A stretch of DNA of 64,000 nt from CALGFH01 sp036003705 (lineage in GTDB: Bacteria; Actinomycetota; CALGFH01): assembly GCA_036003705.1 (NCBI GenBank), contig DASYSE010000126.1, forward strand, positions 1 to 64,000. Reading direction: 5' to 3'. Position numbers and translations under genes: made by a program. Below the pieces are notes generated by a model. The model worked only from the letters and a program-made list of their open reading frames with translations, had not been told where the DNA came from and did not search any database. Within the stretch, counting starts at the first letter, position 1; each line of letters begins with the position of its first letter. Shown one piece after another: positions 8,134 through 15,944 of the stretch.

Positions 8134-8373
8134 ATGGTCAGGATCCGACTGTTCGCCGCCCTGCGCGAGGCGGCCGGCGTGCCGGAGGCGGAGGCCCAGC
8201 CGGGCCCCCTCCAGGCGATCCTCGACGAGCTCGGCGAGCGCTTCGGCCACCGCTTCGTCGCCGTCCTCGGCTACTCGAGCGTGCTGGTGGACGGCGAGCG
8301 CTGGCGCGACCCGGCCGCCCCGGTCCCCGACGGCGCCGAGCTGGCCCTGCTGCCGCCGTTCTCCGGGGGTTGA
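8134..8373 (+). CDS. moaD: MoaD/ThiS family sulfur carrier protein
   Basis: This is a 79-residue ubiquitin-like protein with the form of a MoaD small subunit of molybdopterin synthase: an opening beta strand VRIRLFAALREAAG, a middle ILDELGERFG helix, and the required C-terminal Gly-Gly (LLPPFSGG) that is adenylated and thiocarboxylated. No moaE or moeB is nearby, so the partner is elsewhere or it serves another sulfur transfer. The ATG at 8134 is 59 bases from the divergent glnR start. The next gene follows in the same direction after 52 bases. Confidence 0.85.
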   Translation: MVRIRLFAALREAAGVPEAEAQPGPLQAILDELGERFGHRFVAVLGYSSVLVDGERWRDPAAPVPDGAELALLPPFSGG

Positions 8374-8425
8374 CCGCGCCTCCGATGGATCGATGCGGCT
8401 GGCTCGTGACAATCTAGGCGGTGCC

Positions 8426-9118
8426 ATGCGCAAGCTGCTGATCGCCGCCGTCGTCCTGCTGATCCTTGGCGCCGCCGCCGACTTCGCCGCCGCCCGCGTC
8501 TTCGAGGACCGGGTCACCGACGTGCTGCAGCGCGAGTACGAGCTCGGCCGGCGGCCGGTGGTGCAGGTCCGCGACTTCCCGTTCCTGCCCCACCTGGCCA
8601 CCGGGCGGTTCTCGACCATCGACGTCGCCGCCACCGACGCGAAGACCGAAGGGATCAACGCCGCCAGGGTCCAGCTCCACCTCCGCGGCGTCCGGGTGCC
8701 GCGGGACGTCCTGTTCGGCGAGCCGGGCCGGATCACCGTCGACCGGGCGGACGGCCAGGTCGAGCTGACCGAGGCCGAGGTCAACCGGCTGCTGGCCGAC
8801 CGCCTGCAGGGCGGGGCGCTGGCCATCGGTGAGGACGGGGTGCGGGTGCGCGTCCAGGTCGAGTTGCTCGGCCGGTCGCTGGACGCGGTGGTCACCGGCA
8901 AGCTGGGGGCCCGTGACGGCGCGGTCACGTTCACGCCCAACGACGTGCGCCTTGGCGGGGGCATCGACCCGGCCCTCGGGCCCCAGATTGCCTCGCGGTT
9001 CACCTTCGAGGTGCCGTTGCCGGAGCTGCCGGCCGGCCTGCAACTGGAGCGGGTCGACACCCGGCCGGGGACCGTGGTGCTCAGCGGCCGGGCGGCGGCC
9101 GTGGGCGTATCCGCCTGA
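8426..9118 (+). CDS. DUF2993 (LmeA-like) lipid-binding protein
   Basis: This 230-residue protein has one N-terminal hydrophobic segment (MRKLLIAAVVLLILGAAAD), which is a signal peptide or anchor, and then a DUF2993 domain with the typical RVFEDRVTDVLQREYELG, VRDFPFLPHLATGRF and ARVQLHLRGVRVPRDVLFG segments. In mycobacteria the DUF2993 protein LmeA binds phospholipid in the periplasm and acts in lipomannan maturation. The same gene follows glnR and moaD in Streptomyces, so the placement supports the call. The ATG at 8426 starts the signal segment. Confidence 0.8.
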   Translation: MRKLLIAAVVLLILGAAADFAAARVFEDRVTDVLQREYELGRRPVVQVRDFPFLPHLATGRFSTIDVAATDAKTEGINAARVQLHLRGVRVPRDVLFGEPGRITVDRADGQVELTEAEVNRLLADRLQGGALAIGEDGVRVRVQVELLGRSLDAVVTGKLGARDGAVTFTPNDVRLGGGIDPALGPQIASRFTFEVPLPELPAGLQLERVDTRPGTVVLSGRAAAVGVSA

Positions 9119-9130
9119 TACGCTGCACCC

Positions 9131-9229
9131 ATGACCCTGGAGTTCTGGTACACGGCCTTGCTGGTCGCCATGCTGGGCGCCGCGGGCGTGTTCGCCATCT
9201 ACGTCGTCTACCGCCTGCTCAAGGACTGA
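9131..9229 (+). CDS. Small single-span membrane protein (32 aa)
   Basis: The frame encodes MTLEFWYTALLVAMLGAAGV followed by FAIYVVYRLLKD: one hydrophobic helix with a basic end. It begins 12 bases after the stop of the LmeA-like gene, so it could be translated from the same message. I do not recognise a family, and conservation in relatives would be needed to be sure it is a gene. Confidence 0.45.
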   Translation: MTLEFWYTALLVAMLGAAGVFAIYVVYRLLKD

Positions 9230-9261
9230 CGGCGGGCCCTGGCTGGATCCGGGCAAGAAAA

Positions 9262-9335
9262 GGCCCAGGGGGTTGTGCTCTCCGCTCTTGCAAGCGGCGC
9301 CATCTCGGTCGGACCAGGCCGAGGCCCCCTGGGTT
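9262..9335. ncRNA. Structured RNA element (three-way junction), class unknown
   Basis: An outer stem pairs CCCAGGGGG (9264-9272) with CCCCCTGGG (9325-9333), extendable by two G-U pairs on the plus strand. It encloses two hairpins: CCGCT/AGCGG (9282-9297) and CTCGGTC/GGCCGAG (9304-9323). On the minus strand the outer stem is followed by CCTTTTCTT, so it could also end a minus-strand transcript. It lies in a 287-bp gap before ygfZ. I could not match it to a known riboswitch or small RNA. Confidence 0.45.
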
Positions 9336-9516
9336 CGGTGATCTGTTTGGATTCCGGGGGTGATCCACTCCCCGCGATCGAGGTCTGATCGCCCTACCGG
9401 GCAGTCACCTCACGGGTCCGTACCGGTTCTGACAGCTGGACCACCTCCCTTCTCGCGTGATTCCAGTTAGCCACACCGCCGTCCGGACCGCAAACATGTT
9501 TGGCTACCATGGGGCC

Positions 9517-10500
9517 ATGCACGCATTGACCAGCCCACTCGACGCGCTCGCGGCGGCAAGGGAGCGCGTGGTCGCGGTCGACCGGCCCGACCTGGCGACG
9601 GTCGCCTTGACCGGAGCCGACGTGCTCCGCTACCTGCACGCCGTCTGCACCCAGCACACCGCCGACCTGCGTCCCGGCGACGCCGCCCAGGCGCTGCTGC
9701 TGTCGCCCAAGGGCAGGATCGAGCTCGCCTTCCGGCTGGCCGTGCTCGATGGCGGCGTGCTGCTGGACGCCGATGCCGAGACCGCCCAGGCGCTGGCCGC
9801 GCGGCTGGCCCGCTTCGTGTTCCGCTACGACGTGGCGGTCGCCCAGCCGGTCGCGGGAGCGGCGACCCTGCTCGGCCCGGCCGCCGACGCCGCCCTGACG
9901 GCCGCCGGGCTCCCGGCCCCGGCGGCGGGCCGGGTGGCGATCGTCGGGCCGGAGCTGGTGGTCCACCGCACGCCGGTCGGGGTCGACCTGGTCGGCCCGG
10001 GCGCCACCGCGGCGGCCGCGCGCCTGGAGCGGGCCGGGGTCGGGCGTGCCACGGCCGGGCTGTGGGAGCTGGTCAGGGTCGAGCACGGTCTGCCGCGGGC
10101 CGGCCGCGAGCTGACCGACGACGTGCTGGCCGAGGAGGCAGGGCTGCTGGGCTCCCACGTCCACCTGGACAAGGGCTGCTACCCGGGCCAGGAGACGGTG
10201 GCCAGGGTGCACAACCTCGGGCAGGTCCAGCGCCGCCTGGCCGGCCTCCGCTTCAAGCCGGCCGGCGGCCGGGACCCCGATGACCTGCCGGTTGGCGTCC
10301 AGGGTGGGGACGACCTGCCAGCCCCCCGGACCGACCTGGTCACCGACGACGGCCGCCGCGCCGGCCAGCTCCGCAGCGTCGTCCGCCATCCCGAGCTCGG
10401 CCCGATCGGCCTGGCCTACGTCCGCCGGGTGGTCGAGCCGGGGCGCCTGGTGATCGCCGATGGCCGGCTCGCGACGGTCGTCGAGTTGCCGTTCGGCTGA
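9517..10500 (+). CDS. ygfZ: YgfZ/GcvT-domain folate-binding protein
   Basis: This 327-residue protein belongs to the YgfZ/IBA57 branch of the aminomethyltransferase fold. The signature KGCYPGQETVARVHNLG is intact, with the single Cys that marks this branch, and the front has FKxxG-like elements around LLLSPKGRIELAF. YgfZ proteins use tetrahydrofolate and help build or repair Fe-S enzymes such as MiaB. The ATG at 9517 begins MHALTSPLDALAAAR; an in-frame ATG at 9496 is possible. In Streptomyces the same gene lies between glnR and the rsiG homologue, as here. Confidence 0.85.
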   Translation: MHALTSPLDALAAARERVVAVDRPDLATVALTGADVLRYLHAVCTQHTADLRPGDAAQALLLSPKGRIELAFRLAVLDGGVLLDADAETAQALAARLARFVFRYDVAVAQPVAGAATLLGPAADAALTAAGLPAPAAGRVAIVGPELVVHRTPVGVDLVGPGATAAAARLERAGVGRATAGLWELVRVEHGLPRAGRELTDDVLAEEAGLLGSHVHLDKGCYPGQETVARVHNLGQVQRRLAGLRFKPAGGRDPDDLPVGVQGGDDLPAPRTDLVTDDGRRAGQLRSVVRHPELGPIGLAYVRRVVEPGRLVIADGRLATVVELPFG

Positions 10501-10552
10501 ATGGCCTACAATCTGTCCCGCTCCGTGGGCCGGTGGCGATCAGGGGGGATGG

Positions 10553-11095
10553 ATGAGCGTGGAGGTAGTTCCCGGCGGCCAGCGCCGCATCGACCGGGTC
10601 CTCGACCCGCGCTTCACCGATGGCGTCGACCAGCTCGGCCTGCCAGAGCTGCGCGCCCGCCGCGAGGAGGCCGAGGCCGAGGAGGCCGACGTCTCCTACC
10701 TGCGGCGGCTGCTCCAGGGCCGGCTGGACATCCTCAGGGCCGAGCTGGTCCGTCGTTCGACCGGCGGCGACGTCGGCGGCCTGCTGGCCGGCCTGCCCGC
10801 CATCCTGACCGACGACGCGCCGGGCACCTTCAGCGCCGTCCCGCGCGTCCAGGTGCCCTCCCGGGCCGGCGAGCACCGGCGCCGGGTCGAGCGGCTGGTC
10901 TCGGACGAGACCATCGCCCGCCTGCCCGAGCTGGACGTCGAGGAGCTGACCAGGGCGGTCGAGGTGCTGGCGCGCGAGGAGGAACACGTCTCCGGCCACC
11001 GGCGGACGGTCCAGCGGGTGGTCGACCTGCTTCGTGGCGAGCTGGCCCGGCGCTACCGGGACGGCACCGCGCAAGTGTCGCAACTCCTCGAGTGA
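10553..11095 (+). CDS. rsiG: RsiG-type c-di-GMP-dependent anti-sigma factor
   Basis: This is a 180-residue helical protein of the RsiG (formerly AmfC) family. It carries two complete copies of the c-di-GMP signature E-x3-S-x2-R-x3-Q-x3-D: Glu44, Ser48, Arg51, Gln55, Asp59, and Glu143, Ser147, Arg150, Gln154, Asp158. In Streptomyces, RsiG loaded with c-di-GMP holds the sporulation sigma factor WhiG. No sigma factor lies in this window, so the partner here is unknown. The ATG at 10553 follows GGGGGGAT. It sits upstream of a receiver protein and an HD-GYP phosphodiesterase, which gives a local c-di-GMP context. Confidence 0.85.
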   Translation: MSVEVVPGGQRRIDRVLDPRFTDGVDQLGLPELRARREEAEAEEADVSYLRRLLQGRLDILRAELVRRSTGGDVGGLLAGLPAILTDDAPGTFSAVPRVQVPSRAGEHRRRVERLVSDETIARLPELDVEELTRAVEVLAREEEHVSGHRRTVQRVVDLLRGELARRYRDGTAQVSQLLE

Positions 11096-11205
11096 TCTCC
11101 TCGATCCCCTCGAAGGACTCAAGTCTTGCCGGCTCCGGTCCGATGGGTACAGAACCGGTCCGACTGCGCCTCCCTGCCCAGCGTGGGCGACGGAAGGTGG
11201 CCCCG

Positions 11206-11577
11206 ATGGAGCTGAACCGCGTGCTGGTGGTCGACGACGACCCAGCCATCAGGCGGGTGGTCTGCGCCCTGCTCGACCTTGACGAGTATGGCCTGCTCGA
11301 GGCGGCCGACGGCCAGGCCGCCCTGGAGGTGGTCAGGGTCGAACGGCCGGATCTGGTGATCCTCGACCTCACCATGCCGAGGCTGGACGGGCTTCGCGCC
11401 TGCCAGGCGCTGCGCTCCGACCCGGAGCTGTCCGGGACCCGGGTGCTGGTGCTGACCGGCCGCGACCAGCCGGACGACCGGGCGGCCGCCCGCGACGCCG
11501 GGGCCGACGCCTACCTGGTCAAGCCGTTCTCCTCCCTGGCCCTGCTGGACGCCGTCAAACAGCTGATGGACGGCTGA
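11206..11577 (+). CDS. Stand-alone receiver (CheY-like) response regulator
   Basis: This is a 123-residue single receiver domain. The acidic pocket is VDDDPAI, the phosphoacceptor lies in LVILDLTMPRLDG, the switch Thr in VLVLTGRD and the conserved Lys in YLVKPFSSLALL. No output domain is present. It ends three bases before the HD-GYP gene, so the two almost certainly form an operon and the receiver probably controls the phosphodiesterase, a split version of the RpfG-type receiver/HD-GYP fusion. The ATG at 11206 has GGAAGG upstream. No histidine kinase is adjacent. Confidence 0.85.
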   Translation: MELNRVLVVDDDPAIRRVVCALLDLDEYGLLEAADGQAALEVVRVERPDLVILDLTMPRLDGLRACQALRSDPELSGTRVLVLTGRDQPDDRAAARDAGADAYLVKPFSSLALLDAVKQLMDG

Positions 11578-11580
11578 GCC

Positions 11581-12396
11581 GTGGACCCGGGCAGCAGCCA
11601 TCTGCAGCAGCTGGAGGCCGCCGAGCGGCAGCTGCTGGTGTTCGCGCACGAGATCAACCACCTCTACCAGGCCGAGCGGGCGCGGGCGCTCGAGCTGGAG
11701 CGGGCGCTGGGCCGCCTGCGCGAGTCCTACCTCGACATGATCAAGACCCTCGCATTCGTGGTCGAGGCCAAGGACCCGAGCACCAGGGCCCACCTCCAGC
11801 GGACCCACGACTACGCGGTCGCCCTGGCCGAGGCCGTCGACCCCGAGCTGGCCGCCGACGAGCAGCTGCGCTACGGGTTCCTGCTCCACGACGTGGGCAA
11901 GGTCGGCATCCCCGAGGCGGTGCTCAACAAGCCGGGCCCGCTGGACGACGGCGAGTGGGAGGTCATGCGCGCCCACCCGATGCTCGGAGTCCAGATGGTT
12001 GCCGGCATCAAGTCGCTCGGCAGCGCCGTCGAGGTGATCCGCTGCCACCACGAGCGCTGGGACGGCAAGGGCTACCCTGCCGGGCTGGCCGGCGAGGCGA
12101 TCCCGGCGGGGGCACGGGTGTTCGCCGTCGCCGACGCCTTCGACGCGATGACCTCCGACCGCCCCTACCGCCAGGCCATGCCCTTCGACCGGGCCTGCCA
12201 GGAGATCGCCGAGGGGGCCGGCTCCCAGTTCGACCCATCCGTGGTCGACGCCTTCACCGCCATCGTCCCGGGCCTCCCCGACCTGCACGCGTCCCTGCAC
12301 GAGGCGGGGGCCAGGGAGGGCAGGCCCAGCCTGCCGGCGGAGCGCGCTCCGGGGCTCTCGGTGGTGCCGGCACGGGTCCCGGCCGAGCGGTCCTGA
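11581..12396 (+). CDS. HD-GYP domain c-di-GMP phosphodiesterase
   Basis: This 271-residue protein has an N-terminal coiled-coil region (about 1-60) and an HD-GYP domain. Catalytic marks are intact: EAKDPSTRAHLQRTHDYAV, the HD pair in LLHDVGKVGIP, and HHERWDGKGYPAGL, the complete GYP signature. Proteins with this set hydrolyse c-di-GMP at a two- or three-metal centre. The GTG start at 11581 is three bases from the receiver gene. With RsiG two genes upstream, the product could lower the ligand level that keeps RsiG bound to its sigma factor; this is inference. Confidence 0.85.
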   Translation: MDPGSSHLQQLEAAERQLLVFAHEINHLYQAERARALELERALGRLRESYLDMIKTLAFVVEAKDPSTRAHLQRTHDYAVALAEAVDPELAADEQLRYGFLLHDVGKVGIPEAVLNKPGPLDDGEWEVMRAHPMLGVQMVAGIKSLGSAVEVIRCHHERWDGKGYPAGLAGEAIPAGARVFAVADAFDAMTSDRPYRQAMPFDRACQEIAEGAGSQFDPSVVDAFTAIVPGLPDLHASLHEAGAREGRPSLPAERAPGLSVVPARVPAERS

Positions 12397-12437
12397 TAGC
12401 CTCGGGGGCTCCATCCTCGAGCCCAGGGAGGCGGCCG

Positions 12438-13430
12438 ATGGAGGTCAGGGCCGAGATCCTCGCCGAGGTCGAGCGGTCCGGGTTCGTCGAGAGCCGGCAC
12501 CTGGGCGTGGTCGCGGTCGCCGACGCCGACGGCGAGCTGCTGGCCTCCGCCGGCGACCCGGACCTGGTCATCTACGCTCGTTCCTGCTCCAAGCCCTTCC
12601 AGGCGATGGCCGTGCGCGACCTCGGGGTCGAGGCCGAGCTGGGCCTCGGCCAGCTCGCCCTTGCCGGTGCCTGCGGCTCCCACAACGGCGAGCCCGACCA
12701 CGTGGCCTCGGTCCGCAAGGTGCTGGAGGCGGCCGGCCTCGACGAGACGGCGCTGCGCTGCCCGCCGGCGATGCCCACCGACCGCAAGGCCCGCTCGTTG
12801 GCCGACGGCCCGGCCGCGGTGTACCACAACTGCTCCGGCAAGCACGCCTACATGCTCGCCGGCTCGGTGGTCAGGGACTGGGCCCCCGAGCGCTACACCG
12901 AGCCCGACCACCCGCTGCAGGCGGTGGTGACCGACACCCTCAGCGAGTTCGTCGGGATCCCGGTCGAGCACGTCGGCGTCGACGGCTGCGGGGTCCCCGT
13001 CCACGCCGTCCCCCTCCGCGGCCTGGCCACCGCCTACGCCCGCCTCGGCACGCGCGCCGCCGCGGGCGAGGAGCGACCCGCGGCGGTGGTCGAGGCGGCC
13101 CGCCGCCACCCGTTCATGCTCGCCGGCACCGGCCAGCTCGACACCCTCCTGCTGGAGGCGACCGGCGGCCGGGTGCTCGCCAAGGTCGGCGCCGAGGCCG
13201 CCTACGCCGCGGTCGACCTGTCCACCGGCACCGGCCTCGCCCTCAAGGTCCTCGACGGCGCTCCGCGGGCGAGAGCGGCGGCGCTGCTGGCCGCCCTGCG
13301 CGCCCTCGGCTGGCTCGACGGCCAGCAATGGGAGGCCCTGCTCCCGGCGGCGACGGTCGAGATCCACGGCGGCGGCCAGACGGTCGGCAAGGTCCGCCCG
13401 GCCAAGCTCGACCTCCCGGCGCCGGACTGA
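12438..13430 (+). CDS. Asparaginase (type II, Rhizobium/AnsA-like, PF06089)
   Basis: This 330-residue enzyme belongs to the asparaginase family found in Rhizobium and actinobacteria, unrelated to the E. coli AnsA/AnsB fold. It shows VESRHLGVVAVAD at the start, YARSCSKPFQAMA with the catalytic Ser-x-x-Lys, ACGSHNGEPDHV, YHNCSGKHAYML and VDGCGVPVHAVPL, where the conserved Cys and Ser/Lys residues form the active site. It hydrolyses L-asparagine to aspartate and ammonia. The ATG at 12438 follows GGGAGGCGG. It is downstream of the c-di-GMP genes by 41 bases and may be co-transcribed, though no functional link is evident. Confidence 0.85.
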   Translation: MEVRAEILAEVERSGFVESRHLGVVAVADADGELLASAGDPDLVIYARSCSKPFQAMAVRDLGVEAELGLGQLALAGACGSHNGEPDHVASVRKVLEAAGLDETALRCPPAMPTDRKARSLADGPAAVYHNCSGKHAYMLAGSVVRDWAPERYTEPDHPLQAVVTDTLSEFVGIPVEHVGVDGCGVPVHAVPLRGLATAYARLGTRAAAGEERPAAVVEAARRHPFMLAGTGQLDTLLLEATGGRVLAKVGAEAAYAAVDLSTGTGLALKVLDGAPRARAAALLAALRALGWLDGQQWEALLPAATVEIHGGGQTVGKVRPAKLDLPAPD

Positions 13431-13480
13431 CCCGCCGACGGTCGCGCTGCCGCCGGCCAGACGGTCGTGGGCGGCGTTGC

Positions 13481-13509
13481 TTGCAAAAGTTAATCGTCCG
13501 GACTACTCT
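13481..13509 (+). promoter_or_regulatory. Sigma-70-type promoter of the HTH/HbhA-like pair
   Basis: TTGCAA (13481-13486) and TACTCT (13504-13509) are separated by 17 bases in an unusually AT-rich patch. Transcription would begin near 13516, giving a short leader with AGGAGGAAG before the GTG at 13534. Confidence 0.55.
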
Positions 13510-13533
13510 AGATAGCGTCAGGAGGAGGAAGCG

Positions 13534-13926
13534 GTGCCAGCGGGGATTGACCAGCTTGGCGACGTCGGTCGCTACATCCGCGAGCAGCGGCGCCAGGCCG
13601 AGCTGTCGCTGCGCAAGCTGGCCAGTCAGGCCGGGGTGTCGAACCCCTACCTGTCGCAGATCGAGCGGGGGCTGCGCCAGCCGTCGGCAAGGATCCTCAA
13701 GGACATCGCCAAGGCCCTGCGGATCAGCGCCGAGACGCTGTACCTGCGGGCCGGGATCCTCGACGACGACGCCGAGGCCGCCGACTTGGAGGTCGCCATC
13801 CTCCGGGATCCCCACCTGACCGAGCGGCGCAAGCAGGTCCTGATCGACGTCTACCGCTCGTTCCGGGCCGAGGCCGCGGCGCAACCCCGGGCCGAGGAAG
13901 CAACCACGAGGAAGGAGCAACCCTAG
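13534..13926 (+). CDS. XRE-family transcriptional regulator
   Basis: This is a 130-residue DNA-binding protein. Residues 10-70 form a Cro/C1-type helix-turn-helix: VGRYIREQRRQAELSLRKLA, then SNPYLSQIERGLRQPS and LKDIAKALRIS. The tail contains acidic and charged helices (LEVAILRDPHLTERRKQ). An XRE regulator immediately upstream of an HbhA-like gene matches the Rv0474-Rv0475 order of Mycobacterium tuberculosis. The GTG at 13534 has AGGAGGAAGCG upstream, and the stop codon abuts the next ATG. It likely controls the pair from the promoter at 13481. Confidence 0.8.
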   Translation: MPAGIDQLGDVGRYIREQRRQAELSLRKLASQAGVSNPYLSQIERGLRQPSARILKDIAKALRISAETLYLRAGILDDDAEAADLEVAILRDPHLTERRKQVLIDVYRSFRAEAAAQPRAEEATTRKEQP

Positions 13927-14316
13927 ATGCCAACGCCCAGCACCAAGGACGCCAAGCAGGCGCTGTACGCCGTCGCCGGCGTCGCGGATCTGGCCGTCTC
14001 GACCATCCGGCACCTGCCGCGGGAGGCGGGCCGGATCCGGGCCCGCATTCCCGGCGAGGCCGCCAGGACCTACGAGCAGCTGGTCCGCCGGGGCGAGACC
14101 CTGGTCACCGGCGTCCGCCGGTCGCCGACCACCCGTCAGGCCACCGAGGCCACCCGCGACGCCGTCTCCCGGACCAAGGCGGCCAACACCCGGGTCCGCC
14201 GCAGCACCAAGACCACCCGTTCGTCGGTGAAGTCGGCCGGCACCACCGCACGCCGCGCCGCCGCGTCCGACACCAAGGCAGTCAAGGCGGCGGCCGCCAA
14301 GGTCGGCGAGAAGTAA
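13927..14316 (+). CDS. HbhA-like surface protein with basic Ala-rich tail
   Basis: This is a 129-residue protein related in plan to the mycobacterial heparin-binding hemagglutinin: an N-terminal helical part (DAKQALYAVAGVADLAVSTI, then LPREAGRIRARIP and YEQLVRRGETLV) and a C-terminal tail of about 60 residues rich in Lys, Arg, Thr and Ala. It is shorter than HbhA (about 200 residues), and the tail has more Thr/Arg than the usual Lys-Ala-Pro repeats. HbhA binds sulfated sugars and membranes; here the role is inferred from the plan and from the XRE partner in front. It begins directly after the regulator stop codon. Confidence 0.65.
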   Translation: MPTPSTKDAKQALYAVAGVADLAVSTIRHLPREAGRIRARIPGEAARTYEQLVRRGETLVTGVRRSPTTRQATEATRDAVSRTKAANTRVRRSTKTTRSSVKSAGTTARRAAASDTKAVKAAAAKVGEK

Positions 14317-14338
14317 CCGGCAAACGTCGGTAGCATGG

Positions 14339-14369
14339 AAGCACCCGCGGGGTTTTCCCGCGGGTGCTT
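14339..14369. terminator. Bidirectional-looking terminator hairpin
   Basis: AAGCACCCGCGGG (14339-14351) and CCCGCGGGTGCTT (14357-14369) form a perfect 13-bp stem around GTTTT. It ends the HTH/HbhA-like operon before mshA. Confidence 0.85.
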
Positions 14370-14414
14370 CGCGTCTCACGGTGGCGGAGCGGGAGCGGCC
14401 CAGGGAGCCCCCGG

Positions 14415-15680
14415 TTGGAGACCTTCGAGCGGCCGGTTCGCCGGGTCGCGGTCCTTTCGGTGCACTCGTCGCCGCTCGCCCCTCCAGGGGTCGGGGACTC
14501 CGGGGGCATGAACGTCACCGTCCGCGCCCTTGCCGGTGAGCTGGCCAAGGTCGGGATCGAGTCCGACCTGTACACCAGGGCCACCTCCCCCGATGACCCG
14601 CCGGTGGTCGCGGTCGGGCCGGGTGTCAGGGTGCTGCACCTGCCCGCGGGGCCGCTGGAGCCGATCCCCAAGCAGCACCTTCCCCGCTACCTGTGCGCGT
14701 TCCTGTGCTCGCTGCTGCGGGCCGGTCAGCGGTACGGCCCCTACGACATCCTGCACAGCCACTACTGGGTGTCGGGCTGGGTGGCCAGGCTGGTCCGGGA
14801 GCGCTGGGACATCCCGGTGGCGCACTCGTTCCACACCCTCGGCCGGGTCAAGAACCTCAGCCTGGCCGACGGCGACGAGCCCGAGCCGCCGACCCGGCTG
14901 GCCGGCGAGGAGCGGGTGGTGGCCGCCGCCGACTGCCTGCTCGCCCCGTCCCCGGCCGAGGCCCGGCAGCTGGTCGAGCTGTACGGCGCCTCCCCGGCCA
15001 AGGTCCGCATCGTCCCCCACGGCGTCGACCAGACCCGCTTCCACCAGGGCGACCGTGAGGCGGCCCGGGCCGCCCTCGGGATCGCCCGCCGCCACGTGCT
15101 CGCCTTCGTCGGGCGGCTGCAGCCGCTCAAGGCGCCGGACGTCGCCGTCCTCACCCTTGCCGCCCTGCGCGCGCAGCGGCCCGACCTCGACGTCGAGCTG
15201 CTGGTCGTCGGGGGGGCCTCCGGCAACGGCGACGGCGAACCGGCCCGGCTGGTCCGGCTGGCCGCCGAGGCCGGGGTCGCCGACCGGATCCGCTTCCTCG
15301 CCCCGCGGCCCCACGACCGCCTCGCCACCATCGACCGGGCGGCCGACCTGGTGCTGATGCCATCCTGGTCGGAGTCGTTCGGGCTGGTCGCCCTCGAGGC
15401 CCAGGCCTGCGGGACCCCGGTGGTGGCGGCCGGGGTCGGGGGCCTGCTGCACGCGGTCGGCGACGGCACCACCGGGATCCTGCTGGCCAACCACCAGCCG
15501 GCGGCATGGGCCGATTCGGTCGCCCGGCTGCTGTCCAGCCCCCGCCGCCTGGCCGCCATGAGCACCGCCGCCGCCCGCTTCGCCGGCGCCCACGGCTGGG
15601 ACCAGAGCGCCGCCCGTCTTCTCGAGATCTACGGGGACCTGGTTCGGGTCCGCGAGGTTGTTCTGGAGCAGACCAGCTAA
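14415..15680 (+). CDS. mshA: MshA-like glycosyltransferase of mycothiol synthesis
   Basis: This GT4 glycosyltransferase of about 421 residues has the MshA marks: SVHSSPLAPPGVGDSGGMNV at the start, HSHYWVSGWVARLV, PHGVDQTRF and the C-terminal ESFGLVALEAQACGTPVV. MshA joins UDP-GlcNAc to inositol 3-phosphate, the first step in mycothiol synthesis. The TTG at 14415 is chosen because GGGAG lies upstream and the conserved part begins soon after; a GTG at 14364 overlaps the terminator and is unlikely. In Mycobacterium, mshA is followed by a YbjN gene and a phosphoglycerate mutase; here the same partners lie beyond an ABC exporter. Other sucrose-synthase-like activities are less likely. Confidence 0.75.
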   Translation: METFERPVRRVAVLSVHSSPLAPPGVGDSGGMNVTVRALAGELAKVGIESDLYTRATSPDDPPVVAVGPGVRVLHLPAGPLEPIPKQHLPRYLCAFLCSLLRAGQRYGPYDILHSHYWVSGWVARLVRERWDIPVAHSFHTLGRVKNLSLADGDEPEPPTRLAGEERVVAAADCLLAPSPAEARQLVELYGASPAKVRIVPHGVDQTRFHQGDREAARAALGIARRHVLAFVGRLQPLKAPDVAVLTLAALRAQRPDLDVELLVVGGASGNGDGEPARLVRLAAEAGVADRIRFLAPRPHDRLATIDRAADLVLMPSWSESFGLVALEAQACGTPVVAAGVGGLLHAVGDGTTGILLANHQPAAWADSVARLLSSPRRLAAMSTAAARFAGAHGWDQSAARLLEIYGDLVRVREVVLEQTS

Positions 15681-15720
15681 GACGCGGCCGCAGCTTGACC
15701 TCCCGTGGTCCCCGAACCAT

Positions 15721-15769
15721 GTGGGGAAGCTCCGGCTCCACCCCACCGCCACGCTGGCGCGCCGGTGCC
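15721..15769 (+). repeat. 49-bp dispersed repeat, copy A
   Basis: This copy begins GTGGGGAAGCTCCGGCTCC and matches the copy at 17754-17801 at roughly 40 of 49 positions, in the same orientation. It lies between mshA and the end of the ABC exporter genes. Confidence 0.7.
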
Positions 15770-15944
15770 ACGGCCAGGGTGATCGCCTTCCACACCCTGG
15801 ACACGCGCGGTCGCTGAGGCCGGCGACCGCTGGTCGTTCCGAGCCGCGGAACGCGATGCGATGAACGCTTCGATCCCGTCGAGGACCCGCGGCAGCCCGA
15901 AGGTGCCCGGCCTGCGCCGTCACCGCGCTCTGGGCCGCGCCCAC

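Noticed and set aside
8134..8373. ThiS of thiamine synthesis
   Set aside because: The length and the segment before Gly-Gly fit MoaD better, and no thiG or thiF is nearby. A general sulfur carrier role stays possible.
6755..9118. Plus-strand frame of about 790 codons ending with the LmeA-like gene
   Set aside because: Only the last 230 codons are real; the front part is antisense to the CAP and glnR genes.
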